Positions 8,555-16,913 are shown, numbered from the stretch's first letter. The stretch: 27,634 nt of DNA from Sphingobium sp. (GCA_030148625.1 JASBTC010000146.1:1-27634), one strand, 5' to 3'. The notes: generated by a model from the sequence alone, not told the origin. Numbers and translations: made by a program.

Positions 8555-8660
8555 TAGGTGAAACAGGCAGGAAATGCCTCTTTCCAGCACGGCCAACCGA
8601 ATACCGGACACCTGTGAGCCTCCGCTGGCATGACGGTTGAGAACCGTCTGCCGATTGAGT

Positions 8661-8686
8661 TCTAGGCCGTGAACTCATAAACGGCC
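8661..8686. repeat. Left arm of inverted repeat bracketing the small gene
   Basis: The segment TCTAGGCCGTGAACTCATAA and the following ACGGCC matches, in reverse complement, the segment at 9065-9092 with a few mismatches and one or two inserted bases. Similarity appears to go on inward (CGGCCGCTTTCGG here, GCGGCC then CCGCTTCCG at the other end). The two arms enclose the whole small gene 8725-9012. Confidence 0.7.
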
Positions 8687-8724
8687 GCTTTCGGCGGAAG
8701 GGTGGAACGACTGGGATTGGGTGG

Positions 8725-9012
8725 TCAGCGGACGTTGGGCATTCCGTCTGTCTGCCACAATGTCTCACCGCCATTCGGATCAACAACGCTCACAACCTCA
8801 TCCGTGAAAAAGAGATCAATCACCGCACCGTCGACGCCAGGGGAAACGTTTGTCGTGATGTGCTCGAAGTCATCCTCAAGGTCCTCGCCCCAAGCAATGT
8901 CGAACACGATCAGTCGGCGATCTTGCGACAAAACCACCAAGGTCTCCTGACCGTCGCGGGACTGGAGCAGCGGAACAATGAGCCGGCAATGACGTGGCGA
9001 CGGTTCTTGCAT
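8725..9012 (-). CDS. Small acidic protein of unknown function
   Basis: I do not recognise this 95-residue product. It has no signal peptide and no membrane segment. The middle is strongly acidic (FDIAWGEDLEDDFEH), the rest alternates hydrophobic and polar residues as in a small beta-rich or alpha/beta fold, and it ends PNGGETLWQTDGMPNVR. Hand-counted GC over 8761-9000 is about 56%, against about 68% in adjacent purN sequence, and codons such as ACA, TCA and AAA are more frequent than in the neighbours. No Shine-Dalgarno sequence is obvious before the ATG, so the start is uncertain. It sits between inverted repeats (8661-8686 and 9065-9092), separated from purN. It looks like an acquired accessory gene; an immunity-like or stress role would be a guess. 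Confidence 0.6.
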   Translation of the reverse strand: MQEPSPRHCRLIVPLLQSRDGQETLVVLSQDRRLIVFDIAWGEDLEDDFEHITTNVSPGVDGAVIDLFFTDEVVSVVDPNGGETLWQTDGMPNVR

Positions 9013-9064
9013 GCACGCAGGGTAAAGCGAAACCGTATGTCCGCAAGTGGGGCGGAAGCGGCCA

Positions 9065-9092
9065 GGCCGCTTTTATGAGTCTACGGCCTAAA
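9065..9092. repeat. Right arm of inverted repeat, overlapping the purN stop codon
   Basis: GGCCGCTTTTATGAGTCTAC followed by GGCCTAAA is the mirror image of the arm at 8661-8686. The purN TAG (9090-9088) lies inside it, so the element boundary coincides with the end of the core gene. This suggests either insertion exactly at the purN 3' end or that the repeat supplied the stop codon. Confidence 0.7.
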
Positions 9093-10050
9093 ACTCGGCG
9101 GCAACATCCATGAACCGGGTCAGCCGCTTGGGCGCAACCGCGCGCCAGCTCTTGCCCAGCCAGTCGGCGATATGATCCCAGTCGGTATTGCCGGTATCGA
9201 GCCGGATCGCGATCCAGCCCGCCGCGCCATAATAGGCCGGGCGGTAATAGAGATCGGGCTCGGCCTCGATCAGCGCGGCCATCTCGTCCTGGCCGCTGGT
9301 CTTGACCAGCAGCGCGATGGCATCCTCGCCATGATGGTGGATCGAGACATAGGCGAAGAATTTGCCCGATTTCTCGCCGCCCACGCGCCAGCCCGGCGAA
9401 CCATGTGACGTCCGCGCGTCGGTTTCGGGCAGGGCAAGCGCCAGTTCGCCCACCTTGGCGACGATCCATTCGGGGGTCGTCTCCCGGCTGACGAAGTCGG
9501 CCAGCACGCGCGAATAGAGCTGATGCTCGGCGATCAGCACGCGCGCCGCCAGCGTGTCGGCGGTGTCGCCATCTCCGATCGCGACTTCGGTCTGGCCGAG
9601 CACGGGACCGTCGTCGAGTTCGGCGGTCACCACATGCACCGAACAGCCGGTCACGCGGTCGCCGGCCGCCATCGCGCGCTCATGCGTGTCGAGGCCCTTA
9701 TATTTGGGCAGCAGCGAGGGATGGATGTTGAGCATCCGCCCGGCCCAGCGCGTGACGAATTCTGGGGAGAGCAGCCGCATATAGCCGGCAAGCGCCACAT
9801 ATTCGACGCGCGCGGCACGGAGCTCGGCGTCGACCAGCGCGTCGAATTCGGCGCGCTTCATGCCCTTGTGGCTCGCGCCCCAGGTCGCAATCCCTTCCGC
9901 TTGGGCAAGCTTGAGGCCCGCCGCTTCGGGGTCGTTCGCCGCGACCAGCACGATCTCGAACGGGCAATCGGCATGTTTCGCGGCATAGACGAGCGCCGCC
10001 ATATTCGATCCGCGTCCCGAGATCAGGACGCCGATCCGGGCCTTAGCCAT
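9088..10050 (-). CDS. purN: GAR formyltransferase PurN fused to a MmcQ/YjbR-like domain
   Basis: PurN transfers a formyl group from 10-formyl-tetrahydrofolate to glycinamide ribonucleotide, the third step of purine synthesis. Residues 1-190 of the 320-residue product form a complete PurN: phosphate-binding GRGSN (12-16), [17 protein letters not shown] with the catalytic Asn108 and His110, and [15 protein letters not shown] with Asp146. Usual PurN proteins end there. Here about 125 more residues follow in frame, with [46 protein letters not shown] and [15 protein letters not shown], which read as a MmcQ/YjbR domain (CyaY-like fold). The ATG overlaps the purM stop by 8 bases (10043-10050), so translation is coupled. 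The role of the extra domain is unknown. Confidence 0.93.
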   Translation of the reverse strand: MAKARIGVLISGRGSNMAALVYAAKHADCPFEIVLVAANDPEAAGLKLAQAEGIATWGASHKGMKRAEFDALVDAELRAARVEYVALAGYMRLLSPEFVTRWAGRMLNIHPSLLPKYKGLDTHERAMAAGDRVTGCSVHVVTAELDDGPVLGQTEVAIGDGDTADTLAARVLIAEHQLYSRVLADFVSRETTPEWIVAKVGELALALPETDARTSHGSPGWRVGGEKSGKFFAYVSIHHHGEDAIALLVKTSGQDEMAALIEAEPDLYYRPAYYGAAGWIAIRLDTGNTDWDHIADWLGKSWRAVAPKRLTRFMDVAAEF

Positions 10051-11137
10051 GATGCGTCGCGCTCCAGTCGGTCCGCGCGCTCCATGTCTCGGCGGCACCC
10101 GAAACAGTGCAGCCCTTCTCGCCGGCTTCGATCCGGCCGATCCGGAACACCGCTTCGCCGGCCTCTTCGAGCGCGGCGGTCAGGGCGGGGATATGCGCCT
10201 CGTCGACCGCCAGCACCATGCCGACCCCGCAATTGAAGGTGCGCGCCATCTCTTCGGGCTCGATATTGCCCTGCGCCTGCAGGAACGCCATCAGTCGCGG
10301 CTGCGCCCAGGCACCGGCATCGATATGGGCATGGAGCCCCTCGGGCAGCACACGGGGGATATTCTCGAGCAGGCCGCCACCCGTGATATGCGCCAGTGCG
10401 GCGATCCGGCCGGCGCGAATCTGCGGCAACAGCGACCGGACATAGATTCGCGTCGGCGCCATCAATGCATCGATCAGCAATTGGTCCTGATCGAACAGGG
10501 CGGGGCGATCGAGCTTCCAGCCCTTGTCCGCCGCGAGTCGCCGCACCAGCGAGAAACCGTTGGAATGCACGCCCGACGATGCGAGCCCCAGCAGGACCTG
10601 ACCGGCCTTGACCCGGTCTCCCGTCAGCGCCTCGCCGCGCTCGACCGCGCCGACGCAGAACCCCGCCAGATCATAGTCGCCGTCGGCGTACATGCCCGGC
10701 ATTTCGGCGGTCTCTCCGCCGATCAGCGCGCAGCCGGCCTGGCGGCAGCCCTCGGCGATCGAGGCGATCACGCGTTCGGCAACGCCGCTCTCGAGTCGGC
10801 CACATGCATAATAATCGAGGAAGAAAAGCGGCTCGGCTCCCTGGACGATCAGGTCGTTGGCGCACATCGCGACCAGATCGATGCCGACGCCGTCATGGCG
10901 CCCGCTGTCGATCGCGAGCTTCAGCTTGGTGCCGACGCCGTCGTTCGCGGCCACCAGCAGCGGGTCGCGATAGCCCGCTGCCTTCGGATCGAAAAAGCCG
11001 CCAAACCCGCCGATATCGGCGTCCGCGCCGGGGCGGCGCGTGGAACGGGCGAGCGGGCCGATCGCCTTTACGAGGGCATTGCCGGCGGCGATCGAGACGC
11101 CAGCTTTGGCGTAGGTATAGGAGTCATCGGATGTCAT
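10043..11137 (-). CDS. purM: Phosphoribosylformylglycinamidine cyclo-ligase PurM (AIR synthetase)
   Basis: PurM closes the imidazole ring of 5-aminoimidazole ribonucleotide using ATP, the fifth step of purine synthesis. The 364-residue product has the family length. It shows the N-terminal [15 protein letters not shown], the ATP-binding [50 protein letters not shown], and [16 protein letters not shown]. It is first in a two-gene operon with purN, which it overlaps by 8 bases. Its upstream region is shared with the divergent DUF2066 gene and contains a short dispersed repeat. I see no clear purine-operator sequence. Identification is secure. Confidence 0.97.
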   Translation of the reverse strand: MTSDDSYTYAKAGVSIAAGNALVKAIGPLARSTRRPGADADIGGFGGFFDPKAAGYRDPLLVAANDGVGTKLKLAIDSGRHDGVGIDLVAMCANDLIVQGAEPLFFLDYYACGRLESGVAERVIASIAEGCRQAGCALIGGETAEMPGMYADGDYDLAGFCVGAVERGEALTGDRVKAGQVLLGLASSGVHSNGFSLVRRLAADKGWKLDRPALFDQDQLLIDALMAPTRIYVRSLLPQIRAGRIAALAHITGGGLLENIPRVLPEGLHAHIDAGAWAQPRLMAFLQAQGNIEPEEMARTFNCGVGMVLAVDEAHIPALTAALEEAGEAVFRIGRIEAGEKGCTVSGAAETWSARTDWSATHHG

Positions 11138-11151
11138 GCGCCGCGCCTACA

Positions 11152-11196
11152 GCATTTTCGACGACAAGTGGGAACCGGTTTTACGCAAGAAAATGC
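11152..11196. repeat. Short palindromic dispersed repeat upstream of purM
   Basis: GCATTTTC (11152-11159) mirrors GAAAATGC (11189-11196), with GACGACAAGTGGGAACCGG between. The arrangement (GCATTTTCGA, AAGTGG, ACCGG, GAAAATGCG) resembles an abundant short repeat that I recall from rhizobial and sphingomonad genomes. It occupies nearly half of the 113-base divergent interval between purM and the DUF2066 gene. Confidence 0.7.
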
Positions 11197-11250
11197 GAAA
11201 CTCGTCCCATCGGACTTGGATTTCCACGCCCAACTCGCCAAAAGAGCGCC

Positions 11251-12528
11251 GTGACGCTCGCCAATCGCATTTATCAGCCGCTGCCGCTGCTCCTCGCGCT
11301 CCTCATGCTGGCCGGGCTCGGTGCCGCCGTGTTTGCCCAGATCGAGAGCGGCGATCGCGGCGTGATTCCGATCGATACCAGCGGTAGTCTCGAAGTGCCG
11401 GGCGTGACGGTGGACGTCTATGCCAAGACCGCGGACGACGCGCGGCTGGGCGGCTGGCGACTGGCGCAGCGCAAGGCCTGGCATGCACTCTGGGCCAAAT
11501 ATCACCCCGGCACCGGCGCGCCGGCGCTGCCCGACGGCACGCTCGATTCGATGGTCAGCAGCATTGTCGTCGAGGATGAGCAGATCAGCGCCAATCGGTA
11601 TATCGCACGGTTGGGCGTGCTGTTCGATCGCGCGCGCGCTGGGCAGGTCCTGGGTGTCAGCGGCGGCGTTGCCCGATCGCTGCCGATGCTCGTCATTCCC
11701 GTCCAATGGTCGGGCGGACGGCCCGAAAGCTTCGAGCATCGCACCGAATGGCAAAAGGCCTGGGCGCGTTTCCGCACCGGATCGGGGCCGATCGACTATG
11801 TCCGTGCCACCGGCACCGGCGTCGATCCGTTGCTGCTCAATGCTGCGCAGGCCGGCCGCCGCAATCGGACATGGTGGCGGCTGCTGCTCGATCAATATGG
11901 CGCTGCCGACGTTCTGATCCCGACGGTGAAGCTCGAACGGCAATGGCCGGGCGGCCCGGTGATCGGTCGCTTCACCGCGGCGTTCGGTCCGGACAGCCGG
12001 ATCCTCGATCAATTCACGCTGCGCGCCGAGAATTCCGGTGCGCTCGAAAAGATGCTCGACGAAGGCGTCCGCCGCCTCGACGAATCCTATTCGCGCGCGC
12101 AGGCGATCGGCATGCTGCGTCCCGATCCGACGCTGATCATCGAGGAACCGGTCGATGTCGAGGCGCTCGAGGAAGCGCTGCCGACCGAGACTGCGGCGGG
12201 CAATGCGACCGACCTGTCGATCCCGACCGGTGCGCTCAGCGTCACCGTCCAGTTCGAAACCCCTGATGTCGGATCGGTCACCCGCACCGAAGGCGCTCTC
12301 CGCGCGCTTCCCGGCGTGTCGAGTGCGTCGACGACCAGCCTGGCGCTGGGCGGCATCTCGGTGATGCGTGTCGTCTATGCCGGCGACATCGCGGCGTTCA
12401 GGACCGCGCTTGCCGCGCGCGGCTGGCGAGTCGAGGAAGGCGGCGGGGTGCTGCGCATCCGTCGCGCTGCGGCGACGCCGCCGCCGCCGCCGCCGTCGCC
12501 CGACAATCAAACCGCCGTCCGTCAATGA
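11251..12528 (+). CDS. DUF2066 domain protein, exported or membrane-anchored
   Basis: The GTG at 11251 gives 425 residues and begins with an N-terminal hydrophobic segment (LPLLLALLMLAGLGAAVFAQ) that is a signal peptide or anchor. After it comes the DUF2066 pattern: VPGVTVDVYAKTADDARLGGWRLAQRKAWHALWAKY near residues 50-85, then SIVVEDEQISANRYIARLGVLFDRARA and RSLPMLVIPVQW. The C-terminal 100 residues form a separate ferredoxin-like-looking part (LSVTVQFETPDVGSVTRTEGALRALPGV, then a hydrophobic strand and GWRVEEGG). A run of six prolines lies near the end. The frame is open upstream to 10804, but that part is antisense to purM and not credible. The function of DUF2066 is not known to me. It is first in the hdaA-ppk1-ppx operon, with hdaA starting 10 bases after it. 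Confidence 0.85.
   Translation: MTLANRIYQPLPLLLALLMLAGLGAAVFAQIESGDRGVIPIDTSGSLEVPGVTVDVYAKTADDARLGGWRLAQRKAWHALWAKYHPGTGAPALPDGTLDSMVSSIVVEDEQISANRYIARLGVLFDRARAGQVLGVSGGVARSLPMLVIPVQWSGGRPESFEHRTEWQKAWARFRTGSGPIDYVRATGTGVDPLLLNAAQAGRRNRTWWRLLLDQYGAADVLIPTVKLERQWPGGPVIGRFTAAFGPDSRILDQFTLRAENSGALEKMLDEGVRRLDESYSRAQAIGMLRPDPTLIIEEPVDVEALEEALPTETAAGNATDLSIPTGALSVTVQFETPDVGSVTRTEGALRALPGVSSASTTSLALGGISVMRVVYAGDIAAFRTALAARGWRVEEGGGVLRIRRAAATPPPPPPSPDNQTAVRQ
12478..12495 (+). repeat. (CCG)6 trinucleotide repeat
   Basis: Six perfect CCG units encode a run of prolines 11 codons before the DUF2066 stop codon. Slippage would add or remove single prolines without changing frame. Confidence 0.85.
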
Positions 12529-12538
12529 AGCCGATCGC

Positions 12539-13159
12539 GTGAGCCAGATCGCTCTGCCGCTCGATTGGCCGGCGGACGAGACCGATGCCGATTTCCTCGT
12601 CAGTGCCTCCAATGCCGATGCCGTCCGCCATCTCGAACATGTCGGGACCTGGCCGGTCTGGGCGACGGTGCTCACCGGCCCTCGCAAATCCGGTCGCAGC
12701 CTGCTCGGCCGCATCTTTGCGCTGAAATCCAAGGGCGTTTTGATCGACAATGCCGAGGAACAGCCCGAGGAACGGATCTTCCATGCCTGGAACGCCGCGC
12801 AGGAGATCCGGCGTCCGCTGCTGATCGTCACCGATCGCACCCCTGGCGACTGGAAGCCGCGACTCGCCGATCTCCGCTCGCGGCTGGCCGCGACGCCGAT
12901 CATCCGCCTGGACGATCCCGACGACAGGCTGATCGACATGCTGATCGAGCGGCAGCTCGGCGCGCGCGGCATTCTCACCACCGCCGAGTTCCGCTCTTTC
13001 GTGGTCGCGCGGATCGAACGCAGCTTCATCGCGGTGCTGCGCTTCGTCGATATGGTCGATCAGGCCGCGCTGGCACGGCGCAGCCGGATCAACATCAATC
13101 TCGCGCGTCAGGTGCTTGGTGAGATGGGTGTCATCGACGAGTCACATTCCAACGGTTAG
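12539..13159 (+). CDS. hdaA: DnaA-related replication regulator HdaA
   Basis: HdaA binds the DNA-loaded sliding clamp and stimulates ATP hydrolysis by DnaA, preventing re-initiation of replication. The 206-residue product starts at GTG, 10 bases after the DUF2066 stop codon. The N terminus SQIALPLDW carries a clamp-binding QxxLPL-type motif (Gln3 to Leu8), the hallmark of Hda proteins. The P-loop is degenerate (LTGPRKSGRSLLGRI, with Arg where ATPases have Lys), as in Hda. LLIVTDRTPGDW and RLAATPIIRLDDPDDRLI correspond to the AAA+ core, and VARIERSFIAVLRFVDMVD to the sensor-2 region. There is no C-terminal DnaA-box-binding domain, so it is not DnaA itself. ppk1 follows after 9 bases. Confidence 0.9.
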   Translation: MSQIALPLDWPADETDADFLVSASNADAVRHLEHVGTWPVWATVLTGPRKSGRSLLGRIFALKSKGVLIDNAEEQPEERIFHAWNAAQEIRRPLLIVTDRTPGDWKPRLADLRSRLAATPIIRLDDPDDRLIDMLIERQLGARGILTTAEFRSFVVARIERSFIAVLRFVDMVDQAALARRSRININLARQVLGEMGVIDESHSNG

Positions 13160-13168
13160 GCTGATCGG

Positions 13169-15337
13169 ATGAGCAGCAATCCAGTCCGCATCCCGTTCGG
13201 CAATGACGACGAACCCGACGTTCCGGTCGCACCCGGCGCCCGCTATTTCAACCGGGAGCTGAGCTGGCTCGCCTTCAACCGCCGCGTGCTCGAGGAAGCG
13301 ACCAACCGCGCGCACCCCTTGCTCGAACGGCTGCGCTTCCTTTCGATCTCGGGCAACAATCTCGACGAATTCTTCATGGTGCGCGTCGCGGGCCTCAAGG
13401 GGCAGCAGCTCCAGGATGTCGAGCAGCGCTCGGCCGACGGCATGACCATCGTCCAGCAGCTTGCGGAGATTGCGCGCCAGGCCGACCGGCTGATGGCCGA
13501 ACAACAGGCGATCTGGCGCGAGATTCGGGGCGAGCTGCGCCAGGTCGGTATCCGCGTGCTTGGTGTCGACGATATCGACGGCGCGACTTCCGAATGGCTC
13601 GCGGCGCATTTCCGCGAACAGGTTTTCCCTATCCTGACGCCGCAGGCGCTCGATCCCGCGCATCCATTCCCCTTCATTCCGAACAAGGGGCTGAGCGTCG
13701 TCTTCGATCTGAAGCGCCGGTCGGATGGCGAGTCGATCCGCGAATTGCTGATGCTGCCTGCGTCGGTTCCAAGGTTCGTGCGTATCCCCGGCGGCGACAC
13801 GGCCTGCTATGTCGCGCTCGAAACGGTCATCCGCCACTCGGTGGGACAGCTCTTTCCCGGCTATGACGTCGTCGGATCGGGCGCATTCCGCATCATCCGC
13901 GACAGCGATATCGAGATCGAGGAGGAGGCGGAGGATCTCGTCCGCTATTTCCGCAGCGCCATCAAGCGCCGGCGCCGCGGCAGGGTGATCCGCCTCAAGC
14001 TGGAAAGCGGCATGGCGCCCGACGTCGAGAAGCTGGTGAAGCAGGAACTGGGCGGGGAAGATGCGCTGATCACCGAGACCGCCGGATTCCTCGGCATCGG
14101 CGAGCTGGAGAAGCTTGTCGACGAGGATCGGCCGGACCTGAAATTCACGGCCTATGCGCCACGCTTTCCCGAGCGCATCCGCGAGCATGGCGGCGACTGT
14201 TTTGCCGCGATCCGCGACAAGGACATCGTCATCCATCACCCCTATGAGACGTTCGATGTCGTGCTCGCTTTCCTCAAACAGGCGGCCGACGATCCCGACG
14301 TCGTCGCGATCAAGCAGACGCTCTATCGCGCGGGCAAGCAGTCGGCGGTGATCCGCGCACTGATCGACGCCGCGGAGGCGGGCAAGTCGGTGACCGCGGT
14401 GGTCGAGCTCAAGGCGCGTTTCGACGAAGAGCAGAATCTGCTCTGGGCCGCGCAGCTCGAGCGCGCCGGCGTTCAGGTGGTCTACGGCTTCATCGACTGG
14501 AAAACCCACGCCAAGATCTCGATGGTCGTCCGGCGCGAGGCCGGTACCTATCGCACCTACTGCCATTTCGGCACCGGCAATTATCATCCGGTCACCGCGC
14601 GTATCTACACCGATCTCAGCTTTTTCACCGCCGATCCGCGGGTGGGCCGCGATGCGGCGCAGATCTTCAATTACATCACCGGTTATGTCGATCCGCCGGG
14701 GCTCGAAGTGGTGACGATGTCGCCCAAGAATCTCCGATCCACGCTCTGCGGGCTGATCGATGCGGAGATCGAACATGCCCGCGCCGGTCGGCCCGGCGCG
14801 CTCTGGGCAAAGATGAACTCGCTGGTCGATCCCGACATCATCGAGAAGCTTTACGAAGCCAGCAATGCGGGGGTGGAGATCGACCTGATCGTGCGCGGCA
14901 TTTGCTGCCTGCGGCCCGGCGTGCCCGGCATGTCCGAGAATATCCGCGTGAAATCTGTCATCGGCCGCTTTCTCGAGCACAGCCGCATCTGGGCGTTCGG
15001 CAATGGCAAGGCGCTGCCCAATGACGGTGCGAAACTCTATATTTCCTCGGCGGACTGGATGCCGCGCAATTTCGACCGGCGCGTCGAATATATGCTCCCG
15101 ATCGAGAATCGCACCGTCCATGATCAGATCCTCGACCAGGTGATGCTCGCCAATCTGCTCGACAACGAACAGAGCTGGGAATTGAACGCCGACGGCGATT
15201 ACGACCGGATCGAAACGGACGAGCGGCCGTTCAACCTCCATCGCTATTTCATGACGAATCCGTCGCTTTCCGGCCGTGGCGCGTCGCTTCGCAACAGCGA
15301 TGCGGTTCCCAAGCTGAGCCTGAGGCGCAGACGTTAG
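13169..15337 (+). CDS. ppk1: Polyphosphate kinase PPK1
   Basis: PPK1 polymerises the gamma phosphate of ATP into inorganic polyphosphate and can run in reverse. It is membrane-associated in E. coli. The 722-residue product has the family length. It starts with RYFNRELSWLAFNRRVLEEA and SGNNLDEFFMVRVAG of the N-terminal domain. The catalytic phosphohistidine is His447 in DWKTHAKIS, followed by HFGTGNYHP. The second active-site histidine is His604 in FLEHSRIW. The 157-residue spacing of these two equals that of His435 and His592 in the E. coli enzyme. It lies between hdaA (9-base gap) and ppx (103-base gap containing a dispersed repeat), so the three are probably one transcription unit. Confidence 0.97.
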   Translation: MSSNPVRIPFGNDDEPDVPVAPGARYFNRELSWLAFNRRVLEEATNRAHPLLERLRFLSISGNNLDEFFMVRVAGLKGQQLQDVEQRSADGMTIVQQLAEIARQADRLMAEQQAIWREIRGELRQVGIRVLGVDDIDGATSEWLAAHFREQVFPILTPQALDPAHPFPFIPNKGLSVVFDLKRRSDGESIRELLMLPASVPRFVRIPGGDTACYVALETVIRHSVGQLFPGYDVVGSGAFRIIRDSDIEIEEEAEDLVRYFRSAIKRRRRGRVIRLKLESGMAPDVEKLVKQELGGEDALITETAGFLGIGELEKLVDEDRPDLKFTAYAPRFPERIREHGGDCFAAIRDKDIVIHHPYETFDVVLAFLKQAADDPDVVAIKQTLYRAGKQSAVIRALIDAAEAGKSVTAVVELKARFDEEQNLLWAAQLERAGVQVVYGFIDWKTHAKISMVVRREAGTYRTYCHFGTGNYHPVTARIYTDLSFFTADPRVGRDAAQIFNYITGYVDPPGLEVVTMSPKNLRSTLCGLIDAEIEHARAGRPGALWAKMNSLVDPDIIEKLYEASNAGVEIDLIVRGICCLRPGVPGMSENIRVKSVIGRFLEHSRIWAFGNGKALPNDGAKLYISSADWMPRNFDRRVEYMLPIENRTVHDQILDQVMLANLLDNEQSWELNADGDYDRIETDERPFNLHRYFMTNPSLSGRGASLRNSDAVPKLSLRRRR

Positions 15338-15396
15338 TCGCGCGGCCCCTTTTTTCTGTCGCTCCGCTGGAAACGGACGCCTATGCAATGCCGATG

Positions 15397-15422
15397 GGCC
15401 CCGGCTTTCGTCCGGGTGATGA
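15397..15422. repeat. Dispersed short repeat (CCCCGGCTTTCG...CCGGG type)
   Basis: GGCCCCGGCTTTCGTCCGGG followed by TGATGA lies between ppk1 and ppx. It forms a small hairpin around CTTTCG. It matches the elements at 21137-21160 and, reversed, 21684-21706, with the shared core CTTTCG(C/T)C, a G-rich stretch and TGA. It looks like a member of the genome-wide family whose other strand reads approximately GTCATCCCGGCGAAAGCCGGG. Confidence 0.7.
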
Positions 15423-15440
15423 ATATGGGGTCGAACTGAC

Positions 15441-16913
15441 GTGAGCGGTCAAACGAGCAACTCGCGCCGCGCCATCATCGATATCGGCTCGAACTCGATC
15501 CGTCTGGTGGTCTTCGACGGTCCGGAGCGGTTGCCCGACATTTATTTCAACGAAAAGGTGATGGCCGGACTGGGCCGGAACCTTTCGCGCGACGGCCTGA
15601 TCGACGCGGGCTCGATCGACGTCATGCTCCGGGCGTTGCGGCGCTTCCGTCGGCTGGCCGATGAAATGGGCGTGTCGAGCCTGCGGACCGTTGCCACCGC
15701 CGCGATTCGCGAGGCCGGCAATTCAGCGGATATCCTCGCGCGCATCGCCGAACTCGGCCTGACCGCCGAGCTTCTGTCGGGCGAACAGGAAGCGCAGGCG
15801 GCGGGGCTGGGTGTGCTGTCCGCAATCCCCGATGCCGACGGCGTCGTCGGCGATCTCGGCGGCGGCAGCCTGGAATTGATCCGTGTCCGCGACGGGCAAA
15901 CCCACGGATCGATCTCGCTTCCGCTCGGTGTGCTCCGATTGGGGGCGATCCGGGCCAAGGGCAAAGGCACGCTGCGCGCGACGCTCGCCAAGATGCTCAA
16001 GAAACAGGGCTGGCTCGACGAAGCGGCGGGGCTGCCTTTCTATCTGGTCGGCGGCTCGTGGCGTGCGCTCGCCCGGCTCGACATGTATCTCACCGGCTAT
16101 CCGCTGCCGATCATCCATCATTATCGCATGCCCATCGACCGGGCGACCCATCTCGTCCGCTCGCTCGCCAAGGTCGACCGCAAGAAGCTTCAGGATCTGC
16201 CGACGCTATCGGGCTCGCGCATCCCCACGCTGGGCGACGCGGCCTCGCTGCTGTCGGCGGTCGTCGCGCATATCGAGCCCGGCGAGCTCATCGTGTCGGC
16301 CTCCGGCCTGCGCGAGGGGCTGATGTTCGACATGCTCGATGCCGAAACCCGCCGGATCGATCCGCTCATCGCCGCGACTCGCAGCGAAGGTGCGCGGTTG
16401 AGCCGCTTTCCCGAGCATGGCGATCTGCTCGATCGCTGGATCTCGCCCTTGTTCGGCACCGAGCCGCCCGCGATCGCCCGGCTCCGCCGGGCCGCGTGCC
16501 TGCTCGCCGATGTCGGCTGGCACGCCAATCCCGAATTCCGCGCCGAGCGCGGGCTGGAGATTGCGCTCCACGGCAATTGGGCGGCGGTCGACGCGGCGGG
16601 CCGGGCGATGATGGGGCAGGCATTGGCGACCAGTTTCGGTGCCGGCAGCACGCCGCTGCCCCTGCTTGCGCCGCTGGCAAGTCCCGAGGCGCTGCGGACG
16701 GCGGTGCTTTGGGGGCTCGCGATGCGTCTCGGCCAGCGTTTCAGCGGCGGCGTCGCGGCGCCGTTGCGGCATAGCCGGCTTTCGGCGGGTGACGGCAAGC
16801 TGCGCCTGGCGATCGCCCAGGGCGAAACCGAACTCTATGGCGAAGCCGTCGAGCGACGCCACAAGCAGCTCGCGGCCGCCATGTCGCTCAGTCACCAGAT
16901 GGTGGCGATCTGA
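15441..16913 (+). CDS. ppx: Exopolyphosphatase / guanosine pentaphosphatase (Ppx/GppA family)
   Basis: Ppx removes terminal phosphates from polyphosphate; family members can also hydrolyse pppGpp. The 490-residue product starts at GTG with GGGG about 12 bases upstream. It shows the ASKHA ATPase-fold phosphate loop AIIDIGSNSIRLVVFDG and FNEKVMAGLGRNLSRDG. VATAAIREAGNS, VGDLGGGSLELIRV with SLPLGVLRLGA, and LIVSASGLREGLMFD follow. The C-terminal third (about 180 residues) corresponds to the HD-like helical domain, where I do not see a clear HD pair. It lies downstream of ppk1, so the maker and breaker of polyphosphate are linked. Its TGA abuts the stop codon of the opposing lipoprotein gene with no bases between. 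Ppx against GppA activity cannot be settled from sequence. Confidence 0.95.
   Translation: MSGQTSNSRRAIIDIGSNSIRLVVFDGPERLPDIYFNEKVMAGLGRNLSRDGLIDAGSIDVMLRALRRFRRLADEMGVSSLRTVATAAIREAGNSADILARIAELGLTAELLSGEQEAQAAGLGVLSAIPDADGVVGDLGGGSLELIRVRDGQTHGSISLPLGVLRLGAIRAKGKGTLRATLAKMLKKQGWLDEAAGLPFYLVGGSWRALARLDMYLTGYPLPIIHHYRMPIDRATHLVRSLAKVDRKKLQDLPTLSGSRIPTLGDAASLLSAVVAHIEPGELIVSASGLREGLMFDMLDAETRRIDPLIAATRSEGARLSRFPEHGDLLDRWISPLFGTEPPAIARLRRAACLLADVGWHANPEFRAERGLEIALHGNWAAVDAAGRAMMGQALATSFGAGSTPLPLLAPLASPEALRTAVLWGLAMRLGQRFSGGVAAPLRHSRLSAGDGKLRLAIAQGETELYGEAVERRHKQLAAAMSLSHQMVAI

Larger units (their letters stand above)
8423..8724. other. Gene-free interval with repeats
   Basis: No credible gene is seen between the ndk terminator and the small minus-strand gene ending at 8725. 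The interval holds the interspersed inverted repeat at 8466-8554, a short perfect hairpin at 8632-8648 (GACGGTT, loop GAG, AACCGTC), and the left arm of the inverted repeat that brackets the small gene (8661-8686). An open frame across 8529-8786 on the minus strand is low in complexity, antisense to these repeats, and not convincing. Confidence 0.6.

Noticed and set aside
8529..8786. 85-codon minus-strand frame next to the small unknown gene
   Set aside because: It crosses the inverted-repeat arm and an interspersed repeat, overlaps the supported gene at 8725-9012 in another frame, and reads as low-complexity Arg/Ser/Pro sequence.
10804..11250. Upstream extension of the DUF2066 frame
   Set aside because: It is antisense to purM, Arg-rich, and would put about 149 residues before a clear signal-peptide-like segment. 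The GTG at 11251 is a better start.
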